The notes under the pieces were generated by a model, which ran no database searches, was not told the DNA's origin, and was given only the letters and a program-made list of their open reading frames with translations. A DNA stretch of 64,000 bases from Pelagibacteraceae bacterium AG-337-I02 (GTDB lineage Bacteria > Pseudomonadota > Alphaproteobacteria > HIMB59 > GCA-002718135), in assembly GCA_003282155.1 (NCBI GenBank), contig QBZY01000002.1:1-64000 (forward strand), read 5' to 3'. A program made the translations under genes and the position numbers. Positions 8,774-17,262 of this stretch are shown piece by piece (the stretch's first letter is position 1; the number at the start of each line of letters is the position of its first letter).

Positions 8774-9984
8774 ATAAGTTTCCTCTTACAAAAAAACAAA
8801 TAATAAAATTATTTAAAAAACAAAAAAGTTTAGTTGTGAAGACAGAATTAATAAATTTACAGAATTCGCAAGGCAGATTTTTATATGAAGATTTAAAAAG
8901 CAAGATAGATATACCTCCATTTAATAATTCAGCTGTTGATGGATATGCTTTATTAAAAAAAGATTTAAACAAAAAAAATTTATTTTATTGTCATAGAAAA
9001 ATATCAGCAGGTAGTAAAAAAAATTTCAGAATAAAATCGGGAGAAGCAATTAGAGTTTTTACAGGAGCAAAAATGCCTTTAAATTCTTCAACTATAGTTA
9101 TGCAAGAAAATACAATTCAAAATAATAATAAAATTAAAATTTCAAAATTTCCTAAATTAGGTGAGAACTATAGACTTAAAGGTGAAGATATTAAAAAAAA
9201 ACAAAAAATTTTATTCAAAGGGTCTCAAATAAATAAACAAAATATTAATTTAATAGCTGCTGCAGGTATCAAAAAAGTTAAGGTTTTTAAAAAAATCAAA
9301 ATTGGGTTTTTTACCAGTGGTAATGAACTGAAACAACCAACAAAAAATTTAAAAAAATCAGAAATTAATAATTCTAATTTTTTTGCGCTTAATTCATTAT
9401 TAAATCAAGGTTATATTTCAAAAAAATATTTAGGTAATTTAAAGGATGATTTAAAAATAGTAAAAAATAAAATTTTTAAAGCTTCAAAAAATAATAATAT
9501 AATTATAACTTCTGGTGGTGCTTCAGTAGGGGATGAAGATCATTTAATTAATGCATTATTAGATTTAGGAAATGTGTTCTTTTGGAAAGCTGCAATTAAA
9601 CCAGGAAAACCCATTGCAGTAGGAAAACTAAATAATTGTTATGTGATTTGTCTACCAGGAAATCCTGTATCTGTGCAATTATTATTTGTCATGTTAATAA
9701 ATCCATTAATCAGAAAATTATCAGGGGGGAATTTTAATTTACCAAAATCTAGTAAGATTGTTTCTCATTTTAATATGAAAAAAAATACTAGAAGAATGGA
9801 ATGGTTAAGAATAATAAAAAAAACATTAAATAATCAAAATATAGCTATTAAATATCCAAAGCAGGGATCTGGCATGATAAGCTCAGTTTCTTACTCAGAT
9901 GGTATTATAGAAATAGATGAAGAAATAACTCAAATAAAGAAGGGCGATATTTTTGATTTCTATGATTTTGAAAATTTATTCTAA
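8770..9984 (+). CDS. moeA: molybdopterin molybdotransferase
   Basis: Inserts molybdate (or tungstate) into adenylylated molybdopterin, the last common step of molybdenum cofactor synthesis. Length of 404 residues is normal. Seen: PPFNNSAVDGYAL, GEAIRVFTGAKMP, the MoaB-like domain with FFTSGNEL and IITSGGASVGDEDH, and KPGKPIAVGKL followed by CLPGNPVSVQLLF. The sequence is unusually rich in Lys and Asn, in line with the AT-rich genome. It starts within the last codons of the tupB-like gene (ATGA) and its stop codon overlaps the convergent tusA-like gene by 4 bases. Confidence 0.94.
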   Translation: MNKFPLTKKQIIKLFKKQKSLVVKTELINLQNSQGRFLYEDLKSKIDIPPFNNSAVDGYALLKKDLNKKNLFYCHRKISAGSKKNFRIKSGEAIRVFTGAKMPLNSSTIVMQENTIQNNNKIKISKFPKLGENYRLKGEDIKKKQKILFKGSQINKQNINLIAAAGIKKVKVFKKIKIGFFTSGNELKQPTKNLKKSEINNSNFFALNSLLNQGYISKKYLGNLKDDLKIVKNKIFKASKNNNIIITSGGASVGDEDHLINALLDLGNVFFWKAAIKPGKPIAVGKLNNCYVICLPGNPVSVQLLFVMLINPLIRKLSGGNFNLPKSSKIVSHFNMKKNTRRMEWLRIIKKTLNNQNIAIKYPKQGSGMISSVSYSDGIIEIDEEITQIKKGDIFDFYDFENLF

Positions 9985-10232
9985 GTACTTATTTTAAATT
10001 TGTATTTGATTATAATTTTATTAATTTCTTTATAGCAGCCTAAGTATTCAAATTTAGATTGACTACAATAGTGTTCAAAATCTGGTTCAGCAAGAGGATC
10101 TGTTGCAATAATTTTAATAATTACATCTTTTTTTAATTCTGAAGCTAATTTTCTGGCTTTAAGGACTGGTATAGGACACTCTGTGCCACTAGTATCAAGA
10201 ATTATTTCATTTTTTTCATTAATATCTTTCAT
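9981..10232 (-). CDS. TusA/SirA-family sulfur-carrier protein
   Basis: An 83-residue cytoplasmic protein with the family's CPxP motif (GTECPIPVLKARKLASEL); its Cys carries a persulfide in TusA homologues. The central block IKIIATDPLAEPDFEHYC matches the family's second half, in which the Asp-rich loop follows the second strand. Relatives pass sulfur to tRNA thiolation or to molybdenum-cofactor enzymes. Placement beside moeA hints at the second role, but the genes are convergent rather than co-transcribed. Orthology to E. coli TusA itself is not certain. Confidence 0.88.
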   Translation of the reverse strand: MKDINEKNEIILDTSGTECPIPVLKARKLASELKKDVIIKIIATDPLAEPDFEHYCSQSKFEYLGCYKEINKIIIKYKFKIST

Positions 10233-10447
10233 AAAATTTATTAATTTAAATATATCATAATATGTATTTTTAATAGGGCTTAAATTTTTTAATAAAAAAA
10301 TAATTTTTTATTTAATTATAATTTATCCACGAAATTCTTGAAATTATATTGTTTATAGCCCATCTTTTATCCATATATTTATTTATAATTATTAAATTAA
10401 TTGATTTTTAATATTGTGTAGGAATTTTGAGAAGTTATAAATAACAT

Positions 10448-10570
10448 ATGATAAAAAAATTAATAATTATTTTATTTCTTGTATTTAGTCCTTTAACCGC
10501 CTGTACTACATTGAGTGAAATTAATGAAAGAGTAAAAGGTGATGGAGTTCCATATATTCCTGGAATTTAA
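10448..10570 (+). CDS. small predicted lipoprotein (40 aa)
   Basis: A short gene that length cut-offs miss. The product begins MIKKLIIILFLVFSPLTACT: two Lys, a hydrophobic core of about 12 residues, and a perfect lipobox L-T-A-C with Cys19. That predicts signal peptidase II cleavage and lipidation, leaving a mature peptide of only 22 residues that ends GDGVPYIPGI. It stands alone on the plus strand between tusA and the formate dehydrogenase gene, with a weak purine-rich stretch (GAGAAG) 13 bases upstream of the ATG. I do not recognise the family. The clean lipobox is the main support. Confidence 0.68.
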   Translation: MIKKLIIILFLVFSPLTACTTLSEINERVKGDGVPYIPGI

Positions 10571-10828
10571 ATATTAAAATTTTTTTTTGAGTTTTAATTT
10601 ATAAGTAAATAAACTTTTACTTTGAGAAAGCTCTTTATATAGATTATTGAATTTTTAATAGGATCTTTAAACAGTATCTTGATCATAGATATTTATTTTA
10701 TCTTTAAAAATAAGTTTGATTAATTCTAACTTCACAGCTTTATAAATAACATTATATTTTTTTCTTTATAAAAATTGAAGATTAAAGTATTAATTATTAA
10801 TAAATATAAATAGTAAAAAAGGTAAAAA
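10571..10828. other. intergenic region without recognised feature
   Basis: These 258 bases between the small lipoprotein gene and the formate dehydrogenase gene are very AT-rich. I see no open frame worth calling, no tRNA or known RNA fold, and no strong promoter consensus. A purine-rich AAAAAGGT just before 10829 probably serves as the ribosome binding site of the dehydrogenase gene. With 10233-10447 it makes one of the least coding-dense stretches of the window. Confidence 0.5.
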
Positions 10829-12025
10829 ATGAAAATTCTATGTGTTCTTTATGATGATCCAACTAATGGTATGCCAAAAAATTATCCATTATCTAATATT
10901 CCAACTATTAATCAATATCCTGATGGTATGACACTTCCTTCACCAAAAAGTATAGATTTTAATCCAGGTGAACTTTTAGGTTGTGTTTCTGGAGAATTAG
11001 GACTTAGAAAATTTCTTGAAGATTTAGGTCATACTTTAGTTGTTACCTCAGATAAAGATTCTGATGGTTGCGCCGCAGATAAAGAATTGATCGATGCTGA
11101 TATCGTTATTTCACAACCATTTTGGCCCTATTATTTAACTAGGAAAAGAATAGAAAGTGCTCCAAATTTAAAAATGGCTATAACAGCGGGTATTGGCTCA
11201 GATCACGTTGATCTTCAGGCAGCAATGGATCATAAAGTTGATGTAGTCGAAGTAACATATTGTAATTCAAGATCTGTAGCAGAACATATTGTAATGATGA
11301 TTATTTCTATGGTTAGAGACTATCATAACCAACATGCTATCGCTAAATCAGGTGGTTGGAATATAGCTGATGCTGTTCAAAGATCTTACGACGTAGAAGG
11401 AATGCATATTGGAACAGTTGCAGCTGGTAGAATTGGACTTGATGCATTAAGAAAAATGAAACCTTTCGATACACACCTTCATTATTTTGATAGACATCGA
11501 CTTCCAGACTCTATTGAAAAAGAATTAAATTTAACTTTTCATGAATCATTAGAATCTATGGTTAAAGTTTGTGATGTGGTGACTATTAATTGTCCACTAC
11601 ATCCAGAAACAGAACATCTTTTCAATGATGAGTTAATTAGTAAAATGAAAAAAGGTGCTTACATTGTCAATACTGCTAGAGGAAAAATTTGTGATAAAGA
11701 TGCCATAGCAAGAGCAATAGAATCAGGTCAATTAAGTGGTTATGCAGGGGATGTGTGGTTTCCCCAACCTGCACCAAACGATCACGTATGGAGAGATATG
11801 CCTAATAATGGAATGACACCTCATACATCGGGTACATCTCTATCAGCACAGGCAAGATATGCTGCAGGAGTTAGAGAAATTCTTGAATGTTTTTTTGATA
11901 AAACAAATATTAGAGAGCAATATCTGATTGTGAAGGATGGTGAGCTTGCTGGTATGGGAGCTCACTCTTATAGCAAAGGAACGGCTACGGGAGGTTCAGA
12001 AGAAGCTACAAAATATAGTAAATAA
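10829..12025 (+). CDS. fdh: NAD-dependent formate dehydrogenase (metal-free)
   Basis: Oxidises formate to CO2 with NAD+ and no metal, ending one-carbon oxidation. The 398 residues resemble the Pseudomonas sp. 101 enzyme along the whole length. Seen: a long N-terminal family region with LPSPKSIDFNPGELLG, ITAGIGSDHVDL, the Rossmann loop GTVAAGRIGLDAL, Asp in YFDRHRLP consistent with NAD rather than NADP preference, NTARGKICDKDA carrying the catalytic Arg, and MTPHTSGTSLSAQARYAAG with the catalytic His. It is a single gene followed 21 bases later by an HPP-family membrane protein gene. It could dispose of formate from sarcosine demethylation at 60 kb (inference). Confidence 0.96.
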   Translation: MKILCVLYDDPTNGMPKNYPLSNIPTINQYPDGMTLPSPKSIDFNPGELLGCVSGELGLRKFLEDLGHTLVVTSDKDSDGCAADKELIDADIVISQPFWPYYLTRKRIESAPNLKMAITAGIGSDHVDLQAAMDHKVDVVEVTYCNSRSVAEHIVMMIISMVRDYHNQHAIAKSGGWNIADAVQRSYDVEGMHIGTVAAGRIGLDALRKMKPFDTHLHYFDRHRLPDSIEKELNLTFHESLESMVKVCDVVTINCPLHPETEHLFNDELISKMKKGAYIVNTARGKICDKDAIARAIESGQLSGYAGDVWFPQPAPNDHVWRDMPNNGMTPHTSGTSLSAQARYAAGVREILECFFDKTNIREQYLIVKDGELAGMGAHSYSKGTATGGSEEATKYSK

Positions 12026-12046
12026 ATTTTAAAAAATTGTTTATTT

Positions 12047-12502
12047 ATGAAATTTTTGAAAAATCCTCTAATTGCTGGATTTGGAGGTTTTTTGTGTGTA
12101 TCGTTAATGTCTTTTTTAAATAATTTTTCAGAAGTTTATATTTGGTTGATACCTCCATTTGGAGCAACAATGGTTTTGATTATGTCAATGCATGATAGTC
12201 CTTTAGCACAACCTAAAAATATTTTCTTTGGACATTTATTGTCTGCATTATCTGGATTAATAGTTTTGAAAATATTTGGAAATAATATATTTTGTTTAGG
12301 TCTGGGTGTTGGACTAGCAATATTTTTGATGATGATAACAAAAACAATCCATCCTCCAGCAGGTGGGAATCCACTTATAGTTATATTTACTGGCGAGTCA
12401 TTTCTTTTTATATTTACACCGATAATAATTGGTTCGACCTTAATTATAATTTATGCAATAATATTCAATAGAGTTGTTGGAAGGAGGTATCCAATAACTT
12501 AA
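12047..12502 (+). CDS. HPP-family integral membrane protein
   Basis: A 151-residue membrane protein with four predicted helices. It carries the name-giving motif TIHPPAGGNPL (residues about 103-113) and the N-terminal block WLIPPFGATMVLIMSM, both typical of PF04982. Some plant and cyanobacterial relatives have been linked to nitrite transport, but the family is mostly uncharacterised. It follows the formate dehydrogenase gene closely and may share its transcript. The spacing also leaves open a co-function in anion movement, for which there is no direct sequence support. Confidence 0.87.
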   Translation: MKFLKNPLIAGFGGFLCVSLMSFLNNFSEVYIWLIPPFGATMVLIMSMHDSPLAQPKNIFFGHLLSALSGLIVLKIFGNNIFCLGLGVGLAIFLMMITKTIHPPAGGNPLIVIFTGESFLFIFTPIIIGSTLIIIYAIIFNRVVGRRYPIT

Positions 12503-12626
12503 ATAAAATATTTCTTTTAAAAATTTTTTGTAATGTGTTAAAATAAATTTTAATTTGTTGTATTTATATAGTACTCAAATTTTTTTTAATTTCTGAATAC
12601 TGAAAAAAGTTCAGAAGATATTATGT

Positions 12627-12702
<76 letters not shown>

Positions 12703-12715
12703 TCTTAAAAAATGT

Positions 12716-13477
12716 TTAGCTTGAATAAAATTGATATAAAGCTATTGATGTTGCATTAGAAACATTTAAACTATCAATATCAAATTTTAAATTATTCTTA
12801 ATATTAATTTGTACGATTTCATCACATTCTTTTTTAACTAATTCTCTTATGCCTTTTCCTTCTGAACCAAAAACTAAAACTGATTTTTCTGAAAAATTTA
12901 ATTTTGAATTTGCATTTTTTGAACTGTTAAAGCCATAAATCCAATAATTATTTTTTTTAAGAAAAGAAATTGATCTTCTAATATTTGTTACTCTAATATA
13001 ATTTACAATTTCTGCAGCACCTGATGCTGATTTATATAATGATGATGTTAATTCTGGAGAATTATTTTTCCCAATTATAATTCCTGCACAATCAAATAAT
13101 GCACATGATCTCATTATTGAGCCGATATTTTGAGGATCAGTTACTTGATCTAAAATTAATATTACTGACTTTGATTTTTTGCTCTCTATTTTTACAAATT
13201 CTTCTAAATTTGGCCTAGAATAATCTTTAGTTTTAAGAACTATGCCCTGTGTTGTGTTCTCATTACCAAATCTTTTTGTGAACTCATTTTGAGGTAAAAT
13301 AGTAATTTTTTTTACCTTAGATTCATACTTTTTAGCTAAATTGAAATGATTTTTACTAATTATAAGCTCAATTTGCTCTCTCTTTTCATTTTGAATGGCT
13401 GCTTTAACAGAATGTTGACCAAAAATTGTATGAATTCCTTGGTTTTTATTAGTTTTTTTATTTTTAAACTTACTCAT
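12716..13477 (-). CDS. rlmB: 23S rRNA (guanosine-2'-O)-methyltransferase RlmB-type (SpoU family)
   Basis: A SPOUT-class RNA methyltransferase of 253 residues, with an N-terminal L7Ae-like substrate-binding domain (IFGQHSVKAAIQN...) and a C-terminal knotted SAM domain. The three SpoU motifs are visible: ILDQVTDPQNIGSIMRSC, VFGSEGKGIRELVKKECD and SLNVSNATSIALYQF. The family usually methylates G2251 of 23S rRNA; a tRNA methylase role in the TrmH subgroup is less likely given the N-terminal domain. It is encoded opposite the surrounding tRNA genes, ending 13 bases from tRNA-Thr. Confidence 0.9.
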   Translation of the reverse strand: MSKFKNKKTNKNQGIHTIFGQHSVKAAIQNEKREQIELIISKNHFNLAKKYESKVKKITILPQNEFTKRFGNENTTQGIVLKTKDYSRPNLEEFVKIESKKSKSVILILDQVTDPQNIGSIMRSCALFDCAGIIIGKNNSPELTSSLYKSASGAAEIVNYIRVTNIRRSISFLKKNNYWIYGFNSSKNANSKLNFSEKSVLVFGSEGKGIRELVKKECDEIVQINIKNNLKFDIDSLNVSNATSIALYQFYSS

Positions 13478-13602
13478 AGTTTTATATCAAAAATTTGTCT
13501 AATTAATACAATCTAGATATATACAAAATAGCATTTTTTGTCTAAAAGGCCGTTGCTTTTATGAGTATACGTATTTTGCAAGGGTGAAGTTGCTGTTTTA
13601 GA

Positions 13603-13632
13603 TTGACATATATACTAATTTATTAGTATTGG
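13603..13632 (+). promoter_or_regulatory. putative promoter of the tRNA-Tyr/tRNA-Gly/tuf unit
   Basis: A perfect -35 element TTGACA lies at 13603-13608 and a weaker -10 candidate TATTGG at 13627-13632, 18 bases apart. A start near 13639 would sit just upstream of tRNA-Tyr at 13648. The -35 box is the strongest sigma-70-like hexamer I saw in the window, as expected before tRNA and tuf genes. The -10 is poor, so the exact element is uncertain. Confidence 0.45.
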
Positions 13633-13647
13633 CCAATTTCTTCAAAC

Positions 13648-13733
13648 GGAGGGGTGGTCGAGTGGTTAAAGGCAGCGGACTGTAAATCCGCCCGCGTGAG
13701 CGTACGTAGGTTCGAATCCTACCCCCTCCACCA
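13648..13733 (+). tRNA. tRNA-Tyr (anticodon GUA)
   Basis: An 86-base class II tRNA. Acceptor stem GGAGGGG pairs with CCCCTCC, followed by A and encoded CCA. The anticodon stem-loop is GGACTGTAAATCC (GUA), a long variable arm follows (CCGCGTGAGCGTACG region), and the T loop is TTCGAAT. It is the first gene of the tuf unit, directly after a TTGACA element. Confidence 0.95.
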
Positions 13734-13791
13734 TTATGGAGGTAATGGGATGAAAGCATTAAAGTGAGTGTGTGAAGCAGTCAGTTTAGTT

Positions 13792-13865
13792 GCGGGTGTA
13801 GCTTAGTGGTAAAGCTCCAGCCTTCCAAGCTGGCTACGAGGGTTCGATTCCCTTCACCCGCTCCA
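13792..13865 (+). tRNA. tRNA-Gly (anticodon UCC)
   Basis: A 74-base cloverleaf. Acceptor stem GCGGGTG pairs with CACCCGC, then T and encoded CCA. The anticodon arm CCAGC-CTTCCAA-GCTGG gives UCC, and the T loop is TTCGATT. It lies 58 bases after tRNA-Tyr and 26 bases before tuf, the classical arrangement upstream of a tuf gene. Confidence 0.95.
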
Positions 13866-13891
13866 TAACAAAATTTTATTGGGGTAAAAAA

Positions 13892-15082
13892 ATGGCTAAA
13901 GCAAAATTCGAAAGAAACAAACCGCATTGTAACATAGGTACTGTTGGTCACGTTGACCATGGTAAAACAACATTAACTGCTGCTATAACAAAAATATTAG
14001 CTGAGACAGGTGGAGCAGAATTTACAGATTATGCAAACATTGACAAAGCACCTGAAGAAAGAGAGCGTGGTATTACAATATCTACTGCACACGTTGAATA
14101 TGAAACTGAAGCAAGACATTATGCTCACGTAGATTGTCCTGGACACGCAGATTATGTTAAGAACATGATTACTGGCGCAGCTCAAATGGATGGCGGTATC
14201 TTAGTTGTTAATGCAGCTGATGGACCAATGCCTCAAACAAGAGAACACATACTTTTAGCTAGACAGGTAGGTGTACCTGCTCTTGTTGTATACATGAACA
14301 AAGTTGATCAAGTAGATGATAAAGAACTAATCGATCTAGTTGAAATGGAAATTAGAGAACTTCTTACTTCATATGAATTCCCTGGTGATACTATCCCAAT
14401 CATCAAGGGTTCAGCTCTAGCTGCTCTTGAAGGTAGAGACGATGAAATTGGAAAAAATTCAATTATGGAATTAATGAAAGCAGTTGATGAACATATACCA
14501 CAACCTAGTCGACCTGTAGATCAGCCTTTCTTAATGCCAGTTGAGGATGTATTTTCAATTTCAGGTAGAGGTACAGTAGTAACTGGTAGAATTGAACAAG
14601 GTCAAGTTAAAGTTGGAGAGGAAATTGAAATCCTAGGAATAAGAGAACCTCAAAAAACTACTTGTACTGGAGTTGAAATGTTTAGAAAACTTCTAGACTC
14701 TGGTGAGGCTGGAGATAATGTTGGTGTTCTTCTTCGTGGAACAAAAAGAGAAGAAGTTGAACGTGGTCAAGTTTTAGCAAAACCTGGTTCAATTAAACCT
14801 CATACAAAATTCAAAGCAGAAGCATATGTATTAAAAAAAGAAGAGGGTGGAAGACATACCCCATTCTTTTCTAACTATAGACCTCAATTTTACTTTAGAA
14901 CAACTGATGTAACTGGTACTATTAAATTACCAGAAGGAACGGAAATGGTAATGCCCGGTGATAATATTGCTATGGAAGTTACTCTTTTGTCTCCAATTGC
15001 AATGGATAAAGGTTTAAAATTTGCAATTAGAGAAGGTGGAAGAACAGTTGGCGCTGGAGTTGTTGCTGAAATTATTGAATAG
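13892..15082 (+). CDS. tuf: elongation factor Tu
   Basis: GTPase that delivers aminoacyl-tRNA to the ribosome. The 396 residues are full length. Seen: P-loop [10 protein letters not shown], switch region [29 protein letters not shown] and GSALAAL in the G domain, then the two beta-barrel domains including [19 protein letters not shown] ribosome binding site precedes the ATG. This is the tRNA-linked (tufB-type) position; no second tuf lies between fusA and rpsJ, so this may be the only copy. tRNA-Trp and secE follow, so the unit probably reads on into the secE-nusG operon. Confidence 0.99.
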   Translation: MAKAKFERNKPHCNIGTVGHVDHGKTTLTAAITKILAETGGAEFTDYANIDKAPEERERGITISTAHVEYETEARHYAHVDCPGHADYVKNMITGAAQMDGGILVVNAADGPMPQTREHILLARQVGVPALVVYMNKVDQVDDKELIDLVEMEIRELLTSYEFPGDTIPIIKGSALAALEGRDDEIGKNSIMELMKAVDEHIPQPSRPVDQPFLMPVEDVFSISGRGTVVTGRIEQGQVKVGEEIEILGIREPQKTTCTGVEMFRKLLDSGEAGDNVGVLLRGTKREEVERGQVLAKPGSIKPHTKFKAEAYVLKKEEGGRHTPFFSNYRPQFYFRTTDVTGTIKLPEGTEMVMPGDNIAMEVTLLSPIAMDKGLKFAIREGGRTVGAGVVAEIIE

Positions 15083-15119
15083 TTTTAGAGACTGCTTTAT
15101 CAGTTAGCCAATACTTATT

Positions 15120-15195
15120 AGGAGTGTAGCTCAACTGGTAGAGCACCGGTCTCCAAAACCGGGGGCTGCGGGTTCAAGTCCTGCCACTCCTGCCA
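15120..15195 (+). tRNA. tRNA-Trp (anticodon CCA)
   Basis: A 76-base cloverleaf. Acceptor stem AGGAGTG pairs with CACTCCT, then G and encoded CCA. The anticodon arm CCGGT-CTCCAAA-ACCGG gives CCA, and the T loop is TTCAAGT. It sits between tuf and secE, as in many proteobacteria. Confidence 0.95.
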
Positions 15196-15209
15196 AGAGA
15201 AATGAAAAA

Positions 15210-15425
15210 ATGAATATTGAAAAAAAGAAAACATCGCCAGCACTTTTTGTAAGACAAGTTAGACAAGAACTTCAAAAAGTAACATGGCCTCAAAGAAGAG
15301 ATACTTTTATTTCTTCAGCAATAGTCATTTTATTGATAATATTATTCTCATTATTCTTTTTGTTAACTGATCAAATCTGGTCTTTTTCAATAAGAAAAAT
15401 AATTGAAATAGGATCAGGTTTTTAA
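15210..15425 (+). CDS. secE: preprotein translocase subunit SecE
   Basis: Small essential subunit of the SecYEG channel. The 71-residue, single-helix form is typical of alphaproteobacteria. Seen: the amphipathic stretch FVRQVRQELQKVTWPQRRDT, whose VTWP is diagnostic, and one transmembrane helix (about residues 33-53, AIVILLIILFSLFFLLTDQ). It lies 14 bases after tRNA-Trp, and its stop codon shares a base with the nusG start (TAATG). Confidence 0.96.
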   Translation: MNIEKKKTSPALFVRQVRQELQKVTWPQRRDTFISSAIVILLIILFSLFFLLTDQIWSFSIRKIIEIGSGF

Positions 15426-15958
15426 TGAGTAAAGCAAGATGGTACGTTCTTCATGCCTATTCAGGTTATGAAAAAAAAGTAGCTGATAGCATCTTAGATC
15501 AAGCAATAAAACTTGGTGTTAAAGAACACATCGAAGAAATTTCAGTTCCTGTTCAGAATCTTGTTGAAGTTAAAAGAGGAGTTAGAATTAACACAGAAAG
15601 AAAAATTTTCCCTGGGTATATACTTATAAAAATGAGTTTAAATGATGATACCTGGCATATAATTAAAACAACACCTAAATTAAGTGGTTTTTTAGGTAAT
15701 AAGGGTAAGCCAGTTCCAATTAGTAATGCAGAAGCAAAAAGAATATCAGAACAAGTAATAGATGGCGTAGAAAAATCTAGACCTGCAATTATGTATGACA
15801 TTGGTGAACAAGTAAAAGTAATTGATGGTCCTTTTGCATCATTTAATGGTGAGATAGAACAGATTGATGAGGATAAAGCAAGATTAAGAGTTGCAGTTTT
15901 AATTTTTGGCAGATCAACACCTGTAGATTTAGAGTACTCTCAAGTAGAAAAGGTATAA
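15425..15958 (+). CDS. nusG: transcription antitermination factor NusG
   Basis: Binds RNA polymerase to suppress pausing and links transcription to translation. The 177 residues contain the NGN domain beginning RWYVLHAYSGYEKKVADSI and the C-terminal KOW domain GEQVKVIDGPFASFNGEIEQ. The internal FPGYILIKM block is typical of NusG. It overlaps secE by one base, and rplK starts 3 bases after its end. Confidence 0.97.
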   Translation: MSKARWYVLHAYSGYEKKVADSILDQAIKLGVKEHIEEISVPVQNLVEVKRGVRINTERKIFPGYILIKMSLNDDTWHIIKTTPKLSGFLGNKGKPVPISNAEAKRISEQVIDGVEKSRPAIMYDIGEQVKVIDGPFASFNGEIEQIDEDKARLRVAVLIFGRSTPVDLEYSQVEKV

Positions 15959-15961
15959 AGT

Positions 15962-16390
15962 ATGGCAAAAGAAATTTTAGGATTAATTAAATTACAAATT
16001 CCAGCTGGAGGAGCCAATCCTTCACCTCCTGTTGGTCCTGCACTTGGGCAAAGAGGTCTAAACATAATGGATTTTTGTAAAGCATTTAACGATAAAACTA
16101 AAGACCTAGAAAAAGGTGCTCCAATTCCAGTAATTATCACGGCATATAAAGATAGGAGTTTTGACTTTACCACAAAATTACCACCAGTAAGCTTTTATCT
16201 TAAAAAAGCAGCAAAAATAAAAAAAGGAAATTCAACTCCTGGAAGATCTTTAGTAGGTAAAGTTTCAGTTCAAGATATTGAAAAAATAGCAAAAGAAAAA
16301 ATGCAAGATTTAAATGCTGTAGATCTTAATGGAGCTGTGAATATGGTTAAAGGTTCTGCTGTTTCAATGGGTATGGAGGTGGTGGGTTAA
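15962..16390 (+). CDS. rplK: 50S ribosomal protein L11
   Basis: Binds the GTPase-associated centre of 23S rRNA. The 142 residues include the Pro-rich N-terminal hinge [20 protein letters not shown] (binding region for thiopeptides) and the C-terminal RNA-binding domain with [11 protein letters not shown]-like sequence. It lies 3 bases after nusG and overlaps the rplA start by one base (TAATG), so L11 and L1 are probably translated in series, as in the E. coli L11 operon. Confidence 0.98.
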   Translation: MAKEILGLIKLQIPAGGANPSPPVGPALGQRGLNIMDFCKAFNDKTKDLEKGAPIPVIITAYKDRSFDFTTKLPPVSFYLKKAAKIKKGNSTPGRSLVGKVSVQDIEKIAKEKMQDLNAVDLNGAVNMVKGSAVSMGMEVVG

Positions 16391-17079
16391 TGAAAATGAC
16401 AAAACATAGAAAGAAAATGTTAAATAATTTTGACACTACAAAGGTTTACGAGCCACTAGAAGCTATCAAGATTTTAAAAGAAAAATCTTACGTAAATTTT
16501 AGAGAAACAATTGATATTTCAATTAACCTTGGAATTGACATAAACAAAACTGATCAAAATATTAAGGGTGTCGTAAATCTTCCTAATGGTACAGGAAAAA
16601 CTGTTAAGGTTGCAGTGATTGCAAATGAGGACAAACATAATGATGCAAAAAGTAATGGTGCAGATTTGGTAGGAAGCGATGATTTAATTGAAACAATTTC
16701 TAAATCGAAAATAGAATTTGATGTTCTAATTGCGACTCCAGATATGATGCCTAAATTAGGTAAAGTAGCAAAAATATTAGGTCCAAAAGGATTAATGCCA
16801 AATCCTAAACTTGGAACTGTAACTAATGAAATTTCTCAATCAGTAAAAAACGCTAAATCAGGTCAAGTTAAATTCAAAAATGATAAATCTGGTATCGTTC
16901 ATGCTGGTGTTGGTAAACTAGATTTTAGTGAAGAAGAATTGTTAGAAAATATTAAAATATTTTATTCTTCAGTTAGTAAAAGTAAACCTGAAGCCGTTAA
17001 GGGTTCTTTTATAAAAAAGATTACCATAGCTTCAACTATGGGAGTTGGATTAAACATTAACAAAGCTAGCTTGCGTTAA
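16390..17079 (+). CDS. rplA: 50S ribosomal protein L1
   Basis: Forms the mobile L1 stalk near the E site and can repress its own operon in many bacteria. The 229 residues include LIATPDMMPKLGKVAKILGP followed by GLMPNPKLGTVT, the family's signature. The start at 16390 overlaps the rplK stop; an ATG two codons later (16396) gives MTKHRKKM and is also possible. It is followed by the 180-base L10 leader region. Confidence 0.97.
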   Translation: MKMTKHRKKMLNNFDTTKVYEPLEAIKILKEKSYVNFRETIDISINLGIDINKTDQNIKGVVNLPNGTGKTVKVAVIANEDKHNDAKSNGADLVGSDDLIETISKSKIEFDVLIATPDMMPKLGKVAKILGPKGLMPNPKLGTVTNEISQSVKNAKSGQVKFKNDKSGIVHAGVGKLDFSEEELLENIKIFYSSVSKSKPEAVKGSFIKKITIASTMGVGLNINKASLR

Positions 17080-17108
17080 TTAATCCAAAAGATGATCTTT
17101 GATCATCA

Positions 17109-17186
17109 CCTGTCAAAGACTGCAGGAGCTTTTAGCTTAATTTCCTGCATAGACTGAAGCGAGTCATTGATTTGCTTCTTGACAGG
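17109..17186 (+). promoter_or_regulatory. ribosomal L10 leader (autoregulatory RNA)
   Basis: A structured leader between rplA and rplJ. The outer stem CCTGTCAA (17109-17116) pairs perfectly with TTGACAGG (17179-17186). Inside are TGCAGGAG and TTTCCTGCA arms and the AGACTGAAG segment, which resemble the L10-binding kink-turn RNA of proteobacterial rplJL leaders (Rfam L10_leader). The expected role is feedback repression of rplJ-rplL by the L10-(L12)4 complex. Position directly upstream of rplJ supports the call. Confidence 0.85.
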
Positions 17187-17190
17187 CTTT

Positions 17191-17217
17191 AAATTAGTTT
17201 GGTGGGCAAACTAATTT
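17191..17217 (+). promoter_or_regulatory. hairpin downstream of the L10 leader
   Basis: A perfect 10-base-pair stem: AAATTAGTTT (17191-17200) and AAACTAATTT (17208-17217) around the loop GGTGGGC. The 3' side continues TAG, not a U-run, so it is not a good terminator. A second stem follows at 17226-17246 (ATTGGATCT / AGATCCAAT, 3-base loop) just before the rplJ ribosome binding site GAGG at 17253-17256. Together they may transmit the L10-binding state to rplJ translation; that role is inferred. Confidence 0.6.
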
Positions 17218-17262
17218 TAGCTAACATTGGATCTTCTAGATCCAATTAAAACCGAGGTTGAC

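Noticed and set aside
10321-10340. DnaA-box-like TTATCCACG in an AT-rich gap, with a second TTTATCCAT nearby, as a possible replication origin
   Set aside because: Only one near-match (one base off the consensus) and one poor match, no array of boxes, no dnaA, hemE or parAB nearby. A chance hit in AT-rich DNA is more likely.
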